The notes under the pieces are model-generated. The model was not told where the DNA came from and ran no database searches. It worked only from the letters and a program-made list of their open reading frames with translations. 64,000 bases of DNA. It comes from Microbacterium sp. 1.5R (lineage in GTDB: Bacteria; Actinomycetota; Actinomycetes; Actinomycetales; Microbacteriaceae). The stretch spans positions 2,418,001-2,482,000 of the forward strand of contig NZ_CP018151.1 in NCBI RefSeq assembly GCF_001889265.1. Direction: 5' to 3'. Below are positions 28,838 to 37,229 of the stretch, piece after piece. Position numbers and translations under genes: made by a program. The number at the start of each line of letters is the position of its first letter. Position 1 is the stretch's first letter.

Positions 28838-29679
28838 TCATCAAGCTCGCAGCCTGCGCGATCGCCGCGTCAGCTCTCGGCTTCATCACGTCACCCACCG
28901 CATTCGCTACTACTGGCTGCTCACCAGAGACCCTTCTGATGGGACTCTGCGGCTCGACGGATGGTTCCTCCCTCACCATCTCCGGCACCCAGCAGCAGCC
29001 GAGCACTGATCCCGGCACCGACTCGAATTGGAGTGATGGCGGTCCGGGCGACGATACGGGTCCGGGTGAACCGTCGGGTCCGAGCCAGGAGGCGATCGAC
29101 CTCGCGGCATGCATGGACGACTCGGGCACCACGCGCTGTGCGCCGCGCCCGAACCGGCCCGCTCCCCCGGCCTCCGCTCCGTCGACGCCCGGCGCGCCGA
29201 CCATCACCATCTCCGACCTGGCGCGATTCGCACCGGCATCAATCCGTGCGACCGCCGAACCCGGCAACGTCGGGATCGCCGGGATGCCGACGAACTTCAC
29301 GGCCGCAGCATCCACGCAGATCCAAGACGGCGAGCTGTTCGGCGTGCCACTGCGCGTGCGGTTTGTCCCGGCCGGATACGACTACACGTACGGCGACGGC
29401 AGCTCCGCGACCGTGACTACGCCGGGTCAGACGTGGGAGGCGCTCGGTCAGGCGCAGTTCACGCCGACCCCGACCAGCCACGTCTACCGCGAACCCGGCG
29501 TGTACCCGGCCCGCGTGGACATCCGATTCACCGCGCAGGTGGACCTCGGCGGCGGATGGATCGACATTCCCGGGCAGCTCACGACCAGCGGCGCCACGCA
29601 GGAGATCCGCATCCTCGAGGCCCGCACCGCGCTCGTCGCCCACACCTGCCACGAGAACCCGGCCGGCGTCGGCTGCTGA
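28831..29679 (+). CDS. Secreted protein with PKD-like domain
   Basis: A 282-residue protein with a signal peptide (about 1-27, SPTAFA cleavage region), a Gly/Asp/Ser/Pro-rich linker (about 50-75) and a C-terminal domain whose YTYGDGSSATV and HVYREPGVYPARV match the PKD/immunoglobulin-like pattern (GDGS then Y-x-x-x-G-x-Y). It ends in CHENPAGVGC, which may form a disulfide. Its ATG overlaps the lipoprotein stop (ATGCTGA), so the two are translated together and may act as an envelope pair. Function unknown. Confidence 0.78.
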   Translation: MLIIKLAACAIAASALGFITSPTAFATTGCSPETLLMGLCGSTDGSSLTISGTQQQPSTDPGTDSNWSDGGPGDDTGPGEPSGPSQEAIDLAACMDDSGTTRCAPRPNRPAPPASAPSTPGAPTITISDLARFAPASIRATAEPGNVGIAGMPTNFTAAASTQIQDGELFGVPLRVRFVPAGYDYTYGDGSSATVTTPGQTWEALGQAQFTPTPTSHVYREPGVYPARVDIRFTAQVDLGGGWIDIPGQLTTSGATQEIRILEARTALVAHTCHENPAGVGC

Positions 29680-29711
29680 AGAACGCACCACAGCAGCACG
29701 ACAACAAGAAA

Positions 29712-29830
29712 GAGCCGCCGGCCCCGAAGGTCCGAGCGGCCCTCTTCTGCCCGATGGCTGATCGCTTTCTCGTACGACCCGACGATCTCAAGGAGGCTCG
29801 GCCTTCCGAGAGCGACTTCGCCTACGGCGC
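29712..29830 (-). pseudogene. Decayed copy of the chvE 3' end and its terminator
   Basis: Minus-strand translation gives GRPSLLEIVGSYEK, against NVPSLLEIVKSYQ at the end of the intact sugar-binding protein at 30957. The copy has lost the stop codon. The following GAGCCGC...CCGAAGG...CGGCCCTC hairpin (29712-29744) is a degenerate version of the intact terminator at 30902-30933. About 100 bp is shared with roughly three quarters identity by eye. Confidence 0.7.
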
Positions 29831-29884
29831 TCTGCTCCTCCAGAGGCAGCCGCCGACCGATCTCCTCCGGCTTAAACTAGACAG

Positions 29885-30811
29885 GTGCCATGGAGTCGCC
29901 GGGTGTTCTCGCTCTCACTAGCCGACCGCAAGGCAAAGCTGGTGCAGTCGAGAAGGCGACCCGGTCGCTTCGAGCTCAGCGTGGATGGAATTGCGCAGTC
30001 CGTCGTCTCGATGACCGAGCCGACCGACCTCGAGTACAGCTACACCCAACACATCGCCCGCGCAATGGATGCCGCCGCCGAGCCTGGTGCGCCGCTGTTC
30101 ACCGTGCATCTGGGGGCCGGAGCACTCACGCTGGCACGCTACGTCCAGGCGACGCGCGCCGGATCACCTCAGCTGGTGGTGGAGTTCGAACCCGCGCTCT
30201 ACGCCGCCGTCATCGACGCGCTGCCGTTGCCTCCCGGGTCTGACATACGAGTCATCCTCGGTGACGCTCGAACGGTCGCGGACGCCGCTTTTCCGAATGA
30301 GAAGACATCGCCGGTGCAGTCATCTCCGTCCCCCGGACTTGACGACGCCGCGAGTTATCGCACCGCAATCGACACCGATTGGGTGGAGGCGTGCTTCACC
30401 GTCGTCGATCTCTGGGATGCCGCCGTCATCCGGCATCGTGTGGCCAGCCAGGAGTTCTATCGCCAGGTCGCCGCGCGCTCCGCAGCAGCGGGCGTGGTCG
30501 CCGTGAACCTGCTCGACGGGCATCCGTTCGAATACTCACGACGACAGGCCGCGACCCTGAGCACCGTGTTCGATCACGTCGCTGTCGTGCTCGACGCAGA
30601 GCCGGAAGATGCGGAAGGACCACTCGGCAACGTCGTCATTTTCGCGAGCGATGAGCCGCTGGACAAGGTCACCGCCTACGTTTTGCTCGACACACCGCGG
30701 CCTCATCTCCTCCGCGATGGCCCTCTGACGTCGTGGATCGCTGAAGCGCGCATCATGACAGATGCCGACGGCACAGACTCTCCCGATCCCGACGACCCCG
30801 TCTGGGGCTAG
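29885..30811 (+). CDS. Spermidine-synthase-like methyltransferase-fold protein
   Basis: A 308-residue protein of the polyamine synthase/class I methyltransferase fold: FTVHLGAGALTLARYV resembles the SAM-type Gly loop, LVVEFEPAL the acidic strand, and VILGDART the following strand. Residues around 145-165 (TSPVQSSPSPG) look like a loop insertion. Such stand-alone proteins are common in actinobacteria and their substrate is usually unproven. The GTG start lies 6 nt after a TAAACT box (29873-29878) with no ribosome-binding site. The gene sits between the decayed and intact copies of the chvE terminus and ends in an 11-bp hairpin. Confidence 0.82.
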   Translation: MPWSRRVFSLSLADRKAKLVQSRRRPGRFELSVDGIAQSVVSMTEPTDLEYSYTQHIARAMDAAAEPGAPLFTVHLGAGALTLARYVQATRAGSPQLVVEFEPALYAAVIDALPLPPGSDIRVILGDARTVADAAFPNEKTSPVQSSPSPGLDDAASYRTAIDTDWVEACFTVVDLWDAAVIRHRVASQEFYRQVAARSAAAGVVAVNLLDGHPFEYSRRQAATLSTVFDHVAVVLDAEPEDAEGPLGNVVIFASDEPLDKVTAYVLLDTPRPHLLRDGPLTSWIAEARIMTDADGTDSPDPDDPVWG

Positions 30812-30819
30812 CGCCGTGT

Positions 30820-30846
30820 GCGGACGTCCTCCGACAGGACGTCCGC
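30820..30846 (+). terminator. Hairpin after the spermidine-synthase-like gene
   Basis: A perfect 11-bp stem (30820-30830 with 30836-30846) and a 5-nt loop lie 8 nt after the stop codon. Confidence 0.8.
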
Positions 30847-30901
30847 TTCCGGCCAGCGGCTCGTCCGCGCGCGGTGTGAAAAGTCGACCCGACATGGCGA
30901 A

Positions 30902-30933
30902 GAGCCGCCCGGACCCGAAGGTCCGGACGGCTC
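30902..30933 (-). terminator. Terminator of the mmsA-mmsB-chvE operon
   Basis: A 14-bp stem with one mismatch (30902-30915 with 30920-30933) and a CGAA tetraloop lies 23 nt after the chvE stop. It is the parent form of the degenerate hairpin at 29712-29744. Confidence 0.8.
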
Positions 30934-30956
30934 GTCTGCGGTGAGTGCGATGTCGC

Positions 30957-32078
30957 TTACTGGTACGACTTCACGATCTCGAGGAGGCTCGGCACGTTGG
31001 CGTACGCCTCAGCAGCGTTCTCCTTGGTGACGATGATCGGGTCGAGCAGGTACGCCGGAACGACCTTGGCGCCGTTGTCGTACGACTCCTCGTCGTTGAC
31101 ATCGACGGTCTCGCCCTTCTGCAGCTGGCCGACCATCTTGATCGACTGCTCGACGAGCAGTGCGGTGTCCTTGTTGATCGTGGAGTACTGGATGCCCTCC
31201 ATGATCGACTTCACCGACTCGACCTCGGAGTCCTGACCCGTGACGACCGGAACCGGCTTGCCGGCCTGCTGCACCGAGGTGATGATGGCGCGAGCAAGGG
31301 TGTCGTTCGGCGACAGCACGCCGTCGACCACGGTGTCACCGCTGTACGACGAGGTGAGCAGCGTGTCCATACGGTTCTGCGCGTTCTCCGGAAGCCATCC
31401 CTCGGTCGCGGTCTGCGCGATCTCGGTCTGCTTCGACACGACCACCAGGTTGCCGTTGTCGATCTCCGGCTGGAGCACGTCCATGGCGCCGTCGAAGAAG
31501 ACCTTCGAGTTGGCGTCATCCGGCGAGCCGGAGAAGAGCTCGATGTTGTACGGAGCCTCGTGGCCCGCACGCTCGGCGAGACCGTCGAGCAGGGCCTGGC
31601 CCTGCAGCTGGCCGACCTTGAAGTTGTCGAACGCGACGTAGTAGTCGACTGCCTCGGTGTTCTCGATGAGACGGTCGTACGCGATCACGTATGCGCCGGC
31701 ATCCTTGGCCGCCTGCACCTGGGTGGCGAGCTGCTTGCCATCCTTCGCGCCGATGATGATGACCTTGGCGCCGTTGGTGACCATGGCCTGGATCTGGTTC
31801 TGCTGCTCGGCGACCGTGTTGCTCGCCGGAGCGTACTGCACGTCTGCCTTGAAGCCGGCCTCTTCCAGGCCGTCCGTGAAGAGCTGACCCGCGAGGACCC
31901 AGTTCTCACTGGTCTTGTCGGGAAGGGCGACACCGATCGAGGAGTCGGCGGCGAAGCCTGCTTCGGCCTCTTCGCCGGATCCCGTGTCGGTTCCGCCGCC
32001 GCGCTCACCGGAGCAGCCCGTGAGTGCGAAGGCAGCCGTCGCGACGAGCGCTGTCGCTGTGACGATGATCTTCTTCAT
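30957..32078 (-). CDS. chvE: Multiple-monosaccharide ABC transporter substrate-binding protein
   Basis: A 373-residue lipoprotein (lipobox ALTGC, C22) of the ChvE/XylF type. The mature domain begins IGVALPDKTSENWV and contains the sugar-site patterns YDRLIENTEAVDYYV and VVTGQDSEVESVKSI. It is encoded last in the mmsA-mmsB-chvE set. ChvE proteins bind galactose, arabinose, glucose or xylose; the ligand here is not known. A partial second copy of its 3' end lies at 29712-29830. Confidence 0.93.
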   Translation of the reverse strand: MKKIIVTATALVATAAFALTGCSGERGGGTDTGSGEEAEAGFAADSSIGVALPDKTSENWVLAGQLFTDGLEEAGFKADVQYAPASNTVAEQQNQIQAMVTNGAKVIIIGAKDGKQLATQVQAAKDAGAYVIAYDRLIENTEAVDYYVAFDNFKVGQLQGQALLDGLAERAGHEAPYNIELFSGSPDDANSKVFFDGAMDVLQPEIDNGNLVVVSKQTEIAQTATEGWLPENAQNRMDTLLTSSYSGDTVVDGVLSPNDTLARAIITSVQQAGKPVPVVTGQDSEVESVKSIMEGIQYSTINKDTALLVEQSIKMVGQLQKGETVDVNDEESYDNGAKVVPAYLLDPIIVTKENAAEAYANVPSLLEIVKSYQ

Positions 32079-32138
32079 GTGATCTCTTTCTGTGTGATGT
32101 GACGGATTCTGCGTGCGAGCACTGCGCGGAGAGTCCGC

Positions 32139-33497
32139 TTACTCGGCCCTCGTCTTGTCGACGGGAGGGGCTTGGTAAGTCCTGTTGGGCTCGAAGGTCG
32201 CGGTGGCCTCCGGGTCGCTCCTGCGGCCCGACCGGCGGGTCAGGAGACCGATGAGCGACGGACGGCCCTGCTGCTTGTTCCAGACGTCGATGCCGACCGC
32301 GAGCAGCAGCACGAGGCCCTTGATCATCGAGACGACGTCGGCACCCTGGCCGAGCAGAGCGAGACCGTTGTTGAGGAACGCCATGACCAGACCACCGATG
32401 ATCGAGCCGATCACGGTACCGATACCACCGGCGACCGCAGCACCACCGATGAACACCGACGCGATCGCGTCGAGCTCCCAGCCGGTGCCGTCGTTCGGTC
32501 CGGATGCCTGCGAACGGGCGACGAAGATCATGCCGGCGAGTGCGGCCATCATCGACATGTTCATCATGACGAAGAAGTCGACCCAGCGGTCCTTCACGCC
32601 GGAGAGGCGTGCGGCCTGGCGGTTGCCACCCACGGCGTAGATGTGGCGACCGAAGACGGTGTTCCGCGTGATGAACGAGTAGATGATCACGAGGGCGAGC
32701 AGGATCAGACCCGGAACCGGGAAGCTCGTGCCCGGGCGACCCGTCGCGAACATCCACGCAGCGGCGAGCACGACGACCGAGAGCAGCACGACCTTGACGA
32801 CGCTGACCCACAGGGGCGCACTGTCGGAGCCCATCTTGTGCTGCTGGCGACGGGTGCGGATCTCCCAGAAGACCAGCCACGCCACCGCGACCAGTGCGAG
32901 GATCATGGTCGGCACGTTGAAGTCCAGCGGGAGCCCGACCTCAGGAAGGTAGCCGGTGCCGATCACCTGGAAGCCCTTGGGCACCGGGATCGTCTGAGCG
33001 TCACCGATCCACTGCTGCGCGCCACGGAAGAAGAGCATGCCGGCGAGCGTCACGATGAACGCGGGCACCCCGACGTAGGCGACCCAGAACCCCTGCCAGG
33101 CGCCCACCAGGGCACCGACGCCGAGGCCGAGCAGGATCGCCAGCGGCCAAGGGAGGTTCCAGTCGGCCATCGACTTCGCGACGATGATGCCGGTGAAGGC
33201 CGCCACGGAACCGACCGACAGGTCGATGTGCCCCATGATGATGACCATCACCATGCCGATCGCGAGGATCAGGATGAACGAGTACTGGTTGATGACGTTG
33301 ATCAGGTTGCCCGACGTCAGCGTCGCGCCGTTCGGTCCGTTGCGCAGCAGCGTCAGCACCTCGAAGAGGACGATGATGACGATGAGGCTGCCCAGGATGC
33401 CGAACTGGCGCAGTGACGAGGTGCCGTTGCTTCCGAACATCTTGCGGATGTCGCCGAAGTGGAAGCCGCGCTTCGTTGTCGTGAGGTCGGTGGTCAT
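32139..33497 (-). CDS. mmsB: Multiple-monosaccharide ABC transporter permease
   Basis: A 452-residue permease of the RbsC/GguB class with about ten helices. The coupling motif [13 protein letters not shown] and the glycine-rich [17 protein letters not shown] are present. At 452 residues it matches the long GguB form, not the shorter RbsC form. The ATG overlaps the mmsA stop by 4 nt, so the two are coupled; chvE follows 60 nt later. Confidence 0.93.
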   Translation of the reverse strand: MTTDLTTTKRGFHFGDIRKMFGSNGTSSLRQFGILGSLIVIIVLFEVLTLLRNGPNGATLTSGNLINVINQYSFILILAIGMVMVIIMGHIDLSVGSVAAFTGIIVAKSMADWNLPWPLAILLGLGVGALVGAWQGFWVAYVGVPAFIVTLAGMLFFRGAQQWIGDAQTIPVPKGFQVIGTGYLPEVGLPLDFNVPTMILALVAVAWLVFWEIRTRRQQHKMGSDSAPLWVSVVKVVLLSVVVLAAAWMFATGRPGTSFPVPGLILLALVIIYSFITRNTVFGRHIYAVGGNRQAARLSGVKDRWVDFFVMMNMSMMAALAGMIFVARSQASGPNDGTGWELDAIASVFIGGAAVAGGIGTVIGSIIGGLVMAFLNNGLALLGQGADVVSMIKGLVLLLAVGIDVWNKQQGRPSLIGLLTRRSGRRSDPEATATFEPNRTYQAPPVDKTRAE

Positions 33498-35062
33498 GCG
33501 GATGCTTTCTGAGTCGCGGAGGTCATGCTGCGCATGAGAGCCTCGGGTGTCGCCTGGTCGGCCGGGATGCAGTCGGTGACCCGACCTTCGAAGACTGTGT
33601 AGATGCGGTCCGAGATGCCGAGCAGCTCGGGCAGCTCGCTGGAGATGACGATGACGCCCTTGCCCTGGGAGGCGAGCTCGTTGATGATCGCGTAGATCTC
33701 GTACTTCGCTCCGACGTCGATGCCGCGCGTGGGCTCATCGAGGATCAGCAGGTCGGGGTCCGTGAACATCCACCGGGCCAGCACGACCTTCTGCTGGTTT
33801 CCTCCCGAGAGCTTGCCGACGCCCTCTTCGACGCTGGGTGTCTTGATGCGCAGCGCCGTGCGGTAGCGCTCGGCGACCGAGTACTCCTCGCGCTCGTCGA
33901 CGACGCCGCGCTTCGAGATCTTCGACAGCTTCGCCGCGACGACAGACCGCTTGATGGTGTCGAGCAGGTTGAGGCCCAGCACCTTGCGGTCCTCGCTGAC
34001 GTACGCGAGTCCGTGCTTGATCGCCGAGGAGACGTCGGGGATGGTGATCTCCTGGCCGTCCTTGACGATCTGTCCGCCGAGGAACGTGCCGTAGGAGCGA
34101 CCGAAGATGCTCATCATGAACTCGGTGCGACCCGCGCCCATCAGACCGGCGATGCCGACGACCTCGCCACGACGCACGTTGAGGTTCGACCCCTTGACGA
34201 CCATCCGCTCAGACACGGTCGGGTGCTGCACCCACCAGTCCTTGACCTCGAAGAACACGTCGCCGATCTCGGGGGTGCGGTCGGGGTAGCGGCTCTCGAG
34301 CGAGCGGCCGACCATGCCGCGGATGATGCGGTCCTCGTTGATCTCGCCGCGCGAGATGTCGAGCGTCTCGACCGTGCGACCGTCGCGGATGATCGTGATC
34401 TCGTCGGCGATCTGCTCGATCTCGTTGAGCTTGTGGCTGATCATGATCGACGCGATGCCCTTGGCCTTCAGACCCAGGATCAGGTCGAGGAGGTGCTGCG
34501 AGTCGTTCTCGTTCAGTGCCGCGGTGGGCTCGTCGAGGATGAGGAGCTTGACGTCCTTATTGAGGGCCTTCGCGATCTCGATCAGCTGCTGCTTTCCGAC
34601 ACCGAGCGTCTTGATGGCGACGTCGGGGTCTTCGCGCAGGCCGACGCGGGCCAGCAGCTCGACCGTGCGCTGACGCTGGGCGCGCCAGTCGATCGCGCCG
34701 AAGTGGCGGATCTCGTTGCCGAGGAAGATGTTCTCGGTGATCGAGAGCTCAGGGATCAGCGCGAGCTCCTGGTGGATGATCGCGATCCCGGCCTGCTCGC
34801 TCGCCGCGATGTCGCGGTAGCGCTGCTCCTCGCCGTAGAGCAGGATCTCCCCCTCGTACGTGCCGTAGGGGTACACGCCGGAGAGGACCTTCATCAGGGT
34901 CGACTTCCCGGCGCCGTTCTCGCCGCAGATCGCATGGATCTCTCCGGCCCGGACGGTGATGGACACGTCGGACAGCGCCTTGACACCCGGGAACTCCTTG
35001 GTGATGCTGCGCATCTCCAGGATGGGGCCTGACACGACCGGCAACGTTGCTGTGGTGCTCAC
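33494..35062 (-). CDS. mmsA: Multiple-monosaccharide ABC transporter ATP-binding protein
   Basis: A 522-residue ATPase with two ABC domains. The first has Walker [11 protein letters not shown] and Walker [12 protein letters not shown]; the second keeps LSGGNQQK and [12 protein letters not shown] but has the degenerate P-loop [12 protein letters not shown] usual in sugar importers of this class. I chose the GTG with AGGAAG about 8 nt upstream; a GTG nine codons earlier overlaps the operator region. Its promoter at 35119-35147 carries a LacI-type operator just downstream, so the operon should be sugar-induced. Confidence 0.93.
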   Translation of the reverse strand: MSTTATLPVVSGPILEMRSITKEFPGVKALSDVSITVRAGEIHAICGENGAGKSTLMKVLSGVYPYGTYEGEILLYGEEQRYRDIAASEQAGIAIIHQELALIPELSITENIFLGNEIRHFGAIDWRAQRQRTVELLARVGLREDPDVAIKTLGVGKQQLIEIAKALNKDVKLLILDEPTAALNENDSQHLLDLILGLKAKGIASIMISHKLNEIEQIADEITIIRDGRTVETLDISRGEINEDRIIRGMVGRSLESRYPDRTPEIGDVFFEVKDWWVQHPTVSERMVVKGSNLNVRRGEVVGIAGLMGAGRTEFMMSIFGRSYGTFLGGQIVKDGQEITIPDVSSAIKHGLAYVSEDRKVLGLNLLDTIKRSVVAAKLSKISKRGVVDEREEYSVAERYRTALRIKTPSVEEGVGKLSGGNQQKVVLARWMFTDPDLLILDEPTRGIDVGAKYEIYAIINELASQGKGVIVISSELPELLGISDRIYTVFEGRVTDCIPADQATPEALMRSMTSATQKASA

Positions 35063-35094
35063 AAGATCTTCCTCGCGACGGGCGGTCACCTTCG

Positions 35095-35110
35095 ATGTGA
35101 CCGTTCACAT
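35095..35110. promoter_or_regulatory. LacI-type operator of the mmsA operon
   Basis: ATGTGACCGTTCACAT has perfect 6-bp arms (ATGTGA/TCACAT). It lies between the promoter at 35119-35147 and the mmsA start, where a bound repressor would block transcription. It differs from the site before the lacI gene at one position when that site is read on the other strand. Confidence 0.82.
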
Positions 35111-35118
35111 TGGATTAC

Positions 35119-35147
35119 ATAGTCTACGCTCGCTGAGACGGTGTCAA
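35119..35147 (-). promoter_or_regulatory. Sigma-70-type promoter of mmsA-mmsB-chvE
   Basis: On the minus strand the -35 is a consensus TTGACA (35142-35147) and the -10 is GACTAT (35119-35124), separated by 17 nt. This is one of the few consensus -35 boxes in the window. Confidence 0.75.
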
Positions 35148-35169
35148 GACCACTCGCGAAAATGTGGCC

Positions 35170-36183
35170 TTATCGAGGCGCGGACGATTCCCGCGTTCGA
35201 AGGGTCGTCTGCAGGGGCCCGAACTGCGGCACCTGCTCACCACGGATCTGCGCGAGCAGGATGCGCACGGCGCGGCGACCCAGCTCGGGGAAGTCCTGAT
35301 GCACCGTGCTCAGCGTCGGTGCGACATGCGCCGCGACCGGGATGTCGTCGAACCCGACGACGCTCACGTCCTCGGGCACGCGGATGCCGGCATCCCTGAA
35401 CCCGTGCAGCAGCCCGATCGCCATCTGGTCGTTCGCGACGAACACGGCCGTGAAGTCACGCCGTCGGGCGAGCTCCTGCCCCGCGAAATAGCCGAAGTCG
35501 GCCGTCCAGTCTCCGCGGATCGGCGGGAAGGTGGGCAGATCGGCCTCCCGCAGAGCATCGAGGTATCCGCGCATGCGCGACTCGGCCTCGATCCAGTCCT
35601 GCGGCCCGGCGATGTGGATGATGTCGCTGTGTCCGAGCCCGATCAGATGCTCGGTGGCGGTGCGCGCGCCCGCGACCTGGTCGGCCGACAGGGTCACCCC
35701 GTCGGAGCCGGAGGCCGTCTGCAGCGAGACGAACGGCATCTCGACCGCCATGCCCTTCAGCACATGGAACGCCCGGACCTGCGGGGCGAGCACCACGATG
35801 CCGTCGACCTGCTCGCGTGCCAGCTGCCGCAGGGCGTTGCCGATCGCCTCGGGCGTCGTGGCCGAGAGGTTCAGGGTCGAGACCGAGTACCCCTCCTCGC
35901 GAGCGGCGTCCTCGATGCCGACGATCGACGACGTCGGTCCGAACTCCCCCACCGTGGCCGAGAGGATGCCGAGCATGTTGGACTTGCTCGTCACGAGCGC
36001 CCGCGCCGCGAGGTTGGGGCGGTAGTCCAGCACGGCGATGGCGTCGAGGACCTTCGCCTTCGTCTCGGGACGGATGCTGGGGTGGTCGTTCAGCACCCGC
36101 GACACGGTCTGGTGCGACACCCCCGCGAGTCTCGCGACGTCGCGGATGCTCGGCATCCGGGCACGCTCGGAGGCAGTCGACAT
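35170..36183 (-). CDS. LacI-family transcriptional regulator of the monosaccharide operon
   Basis: A 337-residue repressor. The helix-turn-helix is SIRDVARLAGVSHQTVSRVLND with the hinge LDYRPNLAARALVTSKS (parts shown); the rest is a periplasmic-binding-protein-like sugar sensor. An AAGGAGG site precedes the ATG. A 16-bp operator lies 15 bp before the start, nearly identical to the one before mmsA, so the protein probably represses itself and the transporter until its sugar binds. Confidence 0.93.
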   Translation of the reverse strand: MSTASERARMPSIRDVARLAGVSHQTVSRVLNDHPSIRPETKAKVLDAIAVLDYRPNLAARALVTSKSNMLGILSATVGEFGPTSSIVGIEDAAREEGYSVSTLNLSATTPEAIGNALRQLAREQVDGIVVLAPQVRAFHVLKGMAVEMPFVSLQTASGSDGVTLSADQVAGARTATEHLIGLGHSDIIHIAGPQDWIEAESRMRGYLDALREADLPTFPPIRGDWTADFGYFAGQELARRRDFTAVFVANDQMAIGLLHGFRDAGIRVPEDVSVVGFDDIPVAAHVAPTLSTVHQDFPELGRRAVRILLAQIRGEQVPQFGPLQTTLRTRESSAPR

Positions 36184-36198
36184 CACAGACCTCCTTGT

Positions 36199-36214
36199 AT
36201 GTGCACGGTCACAT
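36199..36214. promoter_or_regulatory. Autoregulatory LacI-type operator
   Basis: ATGTGCACGGTCACAT, read on the minus strand as ATGTGACCGTGCACAT, matches the mmsA operator at 15 of 16 positions. It lies between a CATAAT box (36224-36229 on the minus strand) and the ribosome-binding site of the regulator gene. Confidence 0.8.
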
Positions 36215-36283
36215 CGTCTCTTCATTATGTATGCCAGGCGCGCGGAGCGCACCTCGCCGAGGCGAGGATGCGGGCGGGCCGGG

Positions 36284-37216
36284 TCAGGCGAGGATGCGCG
36301 CGCCGGGCACCGGCCCGTGCACGTGCAGCGACTCGAGTCCGTGCTCACGCAGCAGCGACTGGACCTCCTGCGCACCCTCGGGGCTCGGGCAGAGGAGAGC
36401 GACGGTGGGTCCCGAACCCGACACGATGCCCTGCAGAGCACCGGCGTGGATGCCGCGCAGGATCGTGGTCTCCAGCTCGGGCCGCTCGTACAGGGCGGCC
36501 TCCTGCAGGTCGTTGTAGATGCTCTCGGACAGCAGCTCGGGATCGCCGGAACGCAGCGCCTGCAGCACGGGAGCCGGCACCTCGAGCGACAGCGGCGGAT
36601 CGTCGGCGAGCGAGCCCTCAGCGTCTCGCAGCGCATCGAGTCGCGCATACACGACGGGCGTGGACAGCCCGTCATCGCTCGGGACGAGCACCCAGTCGAA
36701 CCGCCCCCTCGCCAGCGCGGGATTCAGCTGATCTCCTCGGCCGGTTCCGACGGCGGTGCCGCCGTGCAACGCGAACGGGACGTCCGCGCCGAGCCGGGCG
36801 GCCAGCTCATGCAGGCGGGCGGTCGAGAACCCGGTGCCCCACAGTGCGTCGCACGCGACGAGAGCGGCCGCGGCATCCGCCGACCCGCCGCCCATGCCTC
36901 CGGCGACAGGCACGCTCTTGCGGATCTCCAGCGCCACCCCGCCGTCGTACTCGGCCGCGGTCGCGAGCAGCTTGGCGGCGCGCATCGCGAGGTTGCGATC
37001 GTCCAGCGGCACGGTGTCGGGGTCGTCGACGCCCGAGACGGTGATCGAGAAGTCGTCGGCGTGCCGGGCGATCACGTCCTCATAGAGCGAGACCGCCTGG
37101 AACACGGTGGCCAGCGCGTGATACCCGTCGTCGTGGCGGCCGCCCACACCGAGATAGACGTTGATCTTGCCGGGCGCGCGCACGTGCACGGAGTCGACGG
37201 GGGCGGCGAAGCTCAT
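36284..37216 (-). CDS. ispE: 4-diphosphocytidyl-2-C-methyl-D-erythritol kinase
   Basis: A 310-residue GHMP kinase of the MEP pathway for isoprenoid precursors. The N-terminal APGKINVYLGVG and the ATP loop PVAGGMGGGSADAAAAL are present, as is the C-terminal GSGPTVALL. The start is the ATG 14 nt before the stop of the aldo/keto reductase gene region. In many actinobacteria ispE directly follows rsmA; here a reductase gene lies between them. A 13-bp sequence, AGGCGAGGATGCG, at its 3' end is repeated about 25 bp beyond the stop. Confidence 0.95.
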   Translation of the reverse strand: MSFAAPVDSVHVRAPGKINVYLGVGGRHDDGYHALATVFQAVSLYEDVIARHADDFSITVSGVDDPDTVPLDDRNLAMRAAKLLATAAEYDGGVALEIRKSVPVAGGMGGGSADAAAALVACDALWGTGFSTARLHELAARLGADVPFALHGGTAVGTGRGDQLNPALARGRFDWVLVPSDDGLSTPVVYARLDALRDAEGSLADDPPLSLEVPAPVLQALRSGDPELLSESIYNDLQEAALYERPELETTILRGIHAGALQGIVSGSGPTVALLCPSPEGAQEVQSLLREHGLESLHVHGPVPGARILA

Positions 37217-37229
37217 GTCGGTGTTCCCG

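Noticed and set aside
35062..35089. Earlier GTG start for mmsA at 35089
   Set aside because: It adds nine residues not expected in the family, has no ribosome-binding site, and runs close to the operator; the later GTG has AGGAAG at good spacing.
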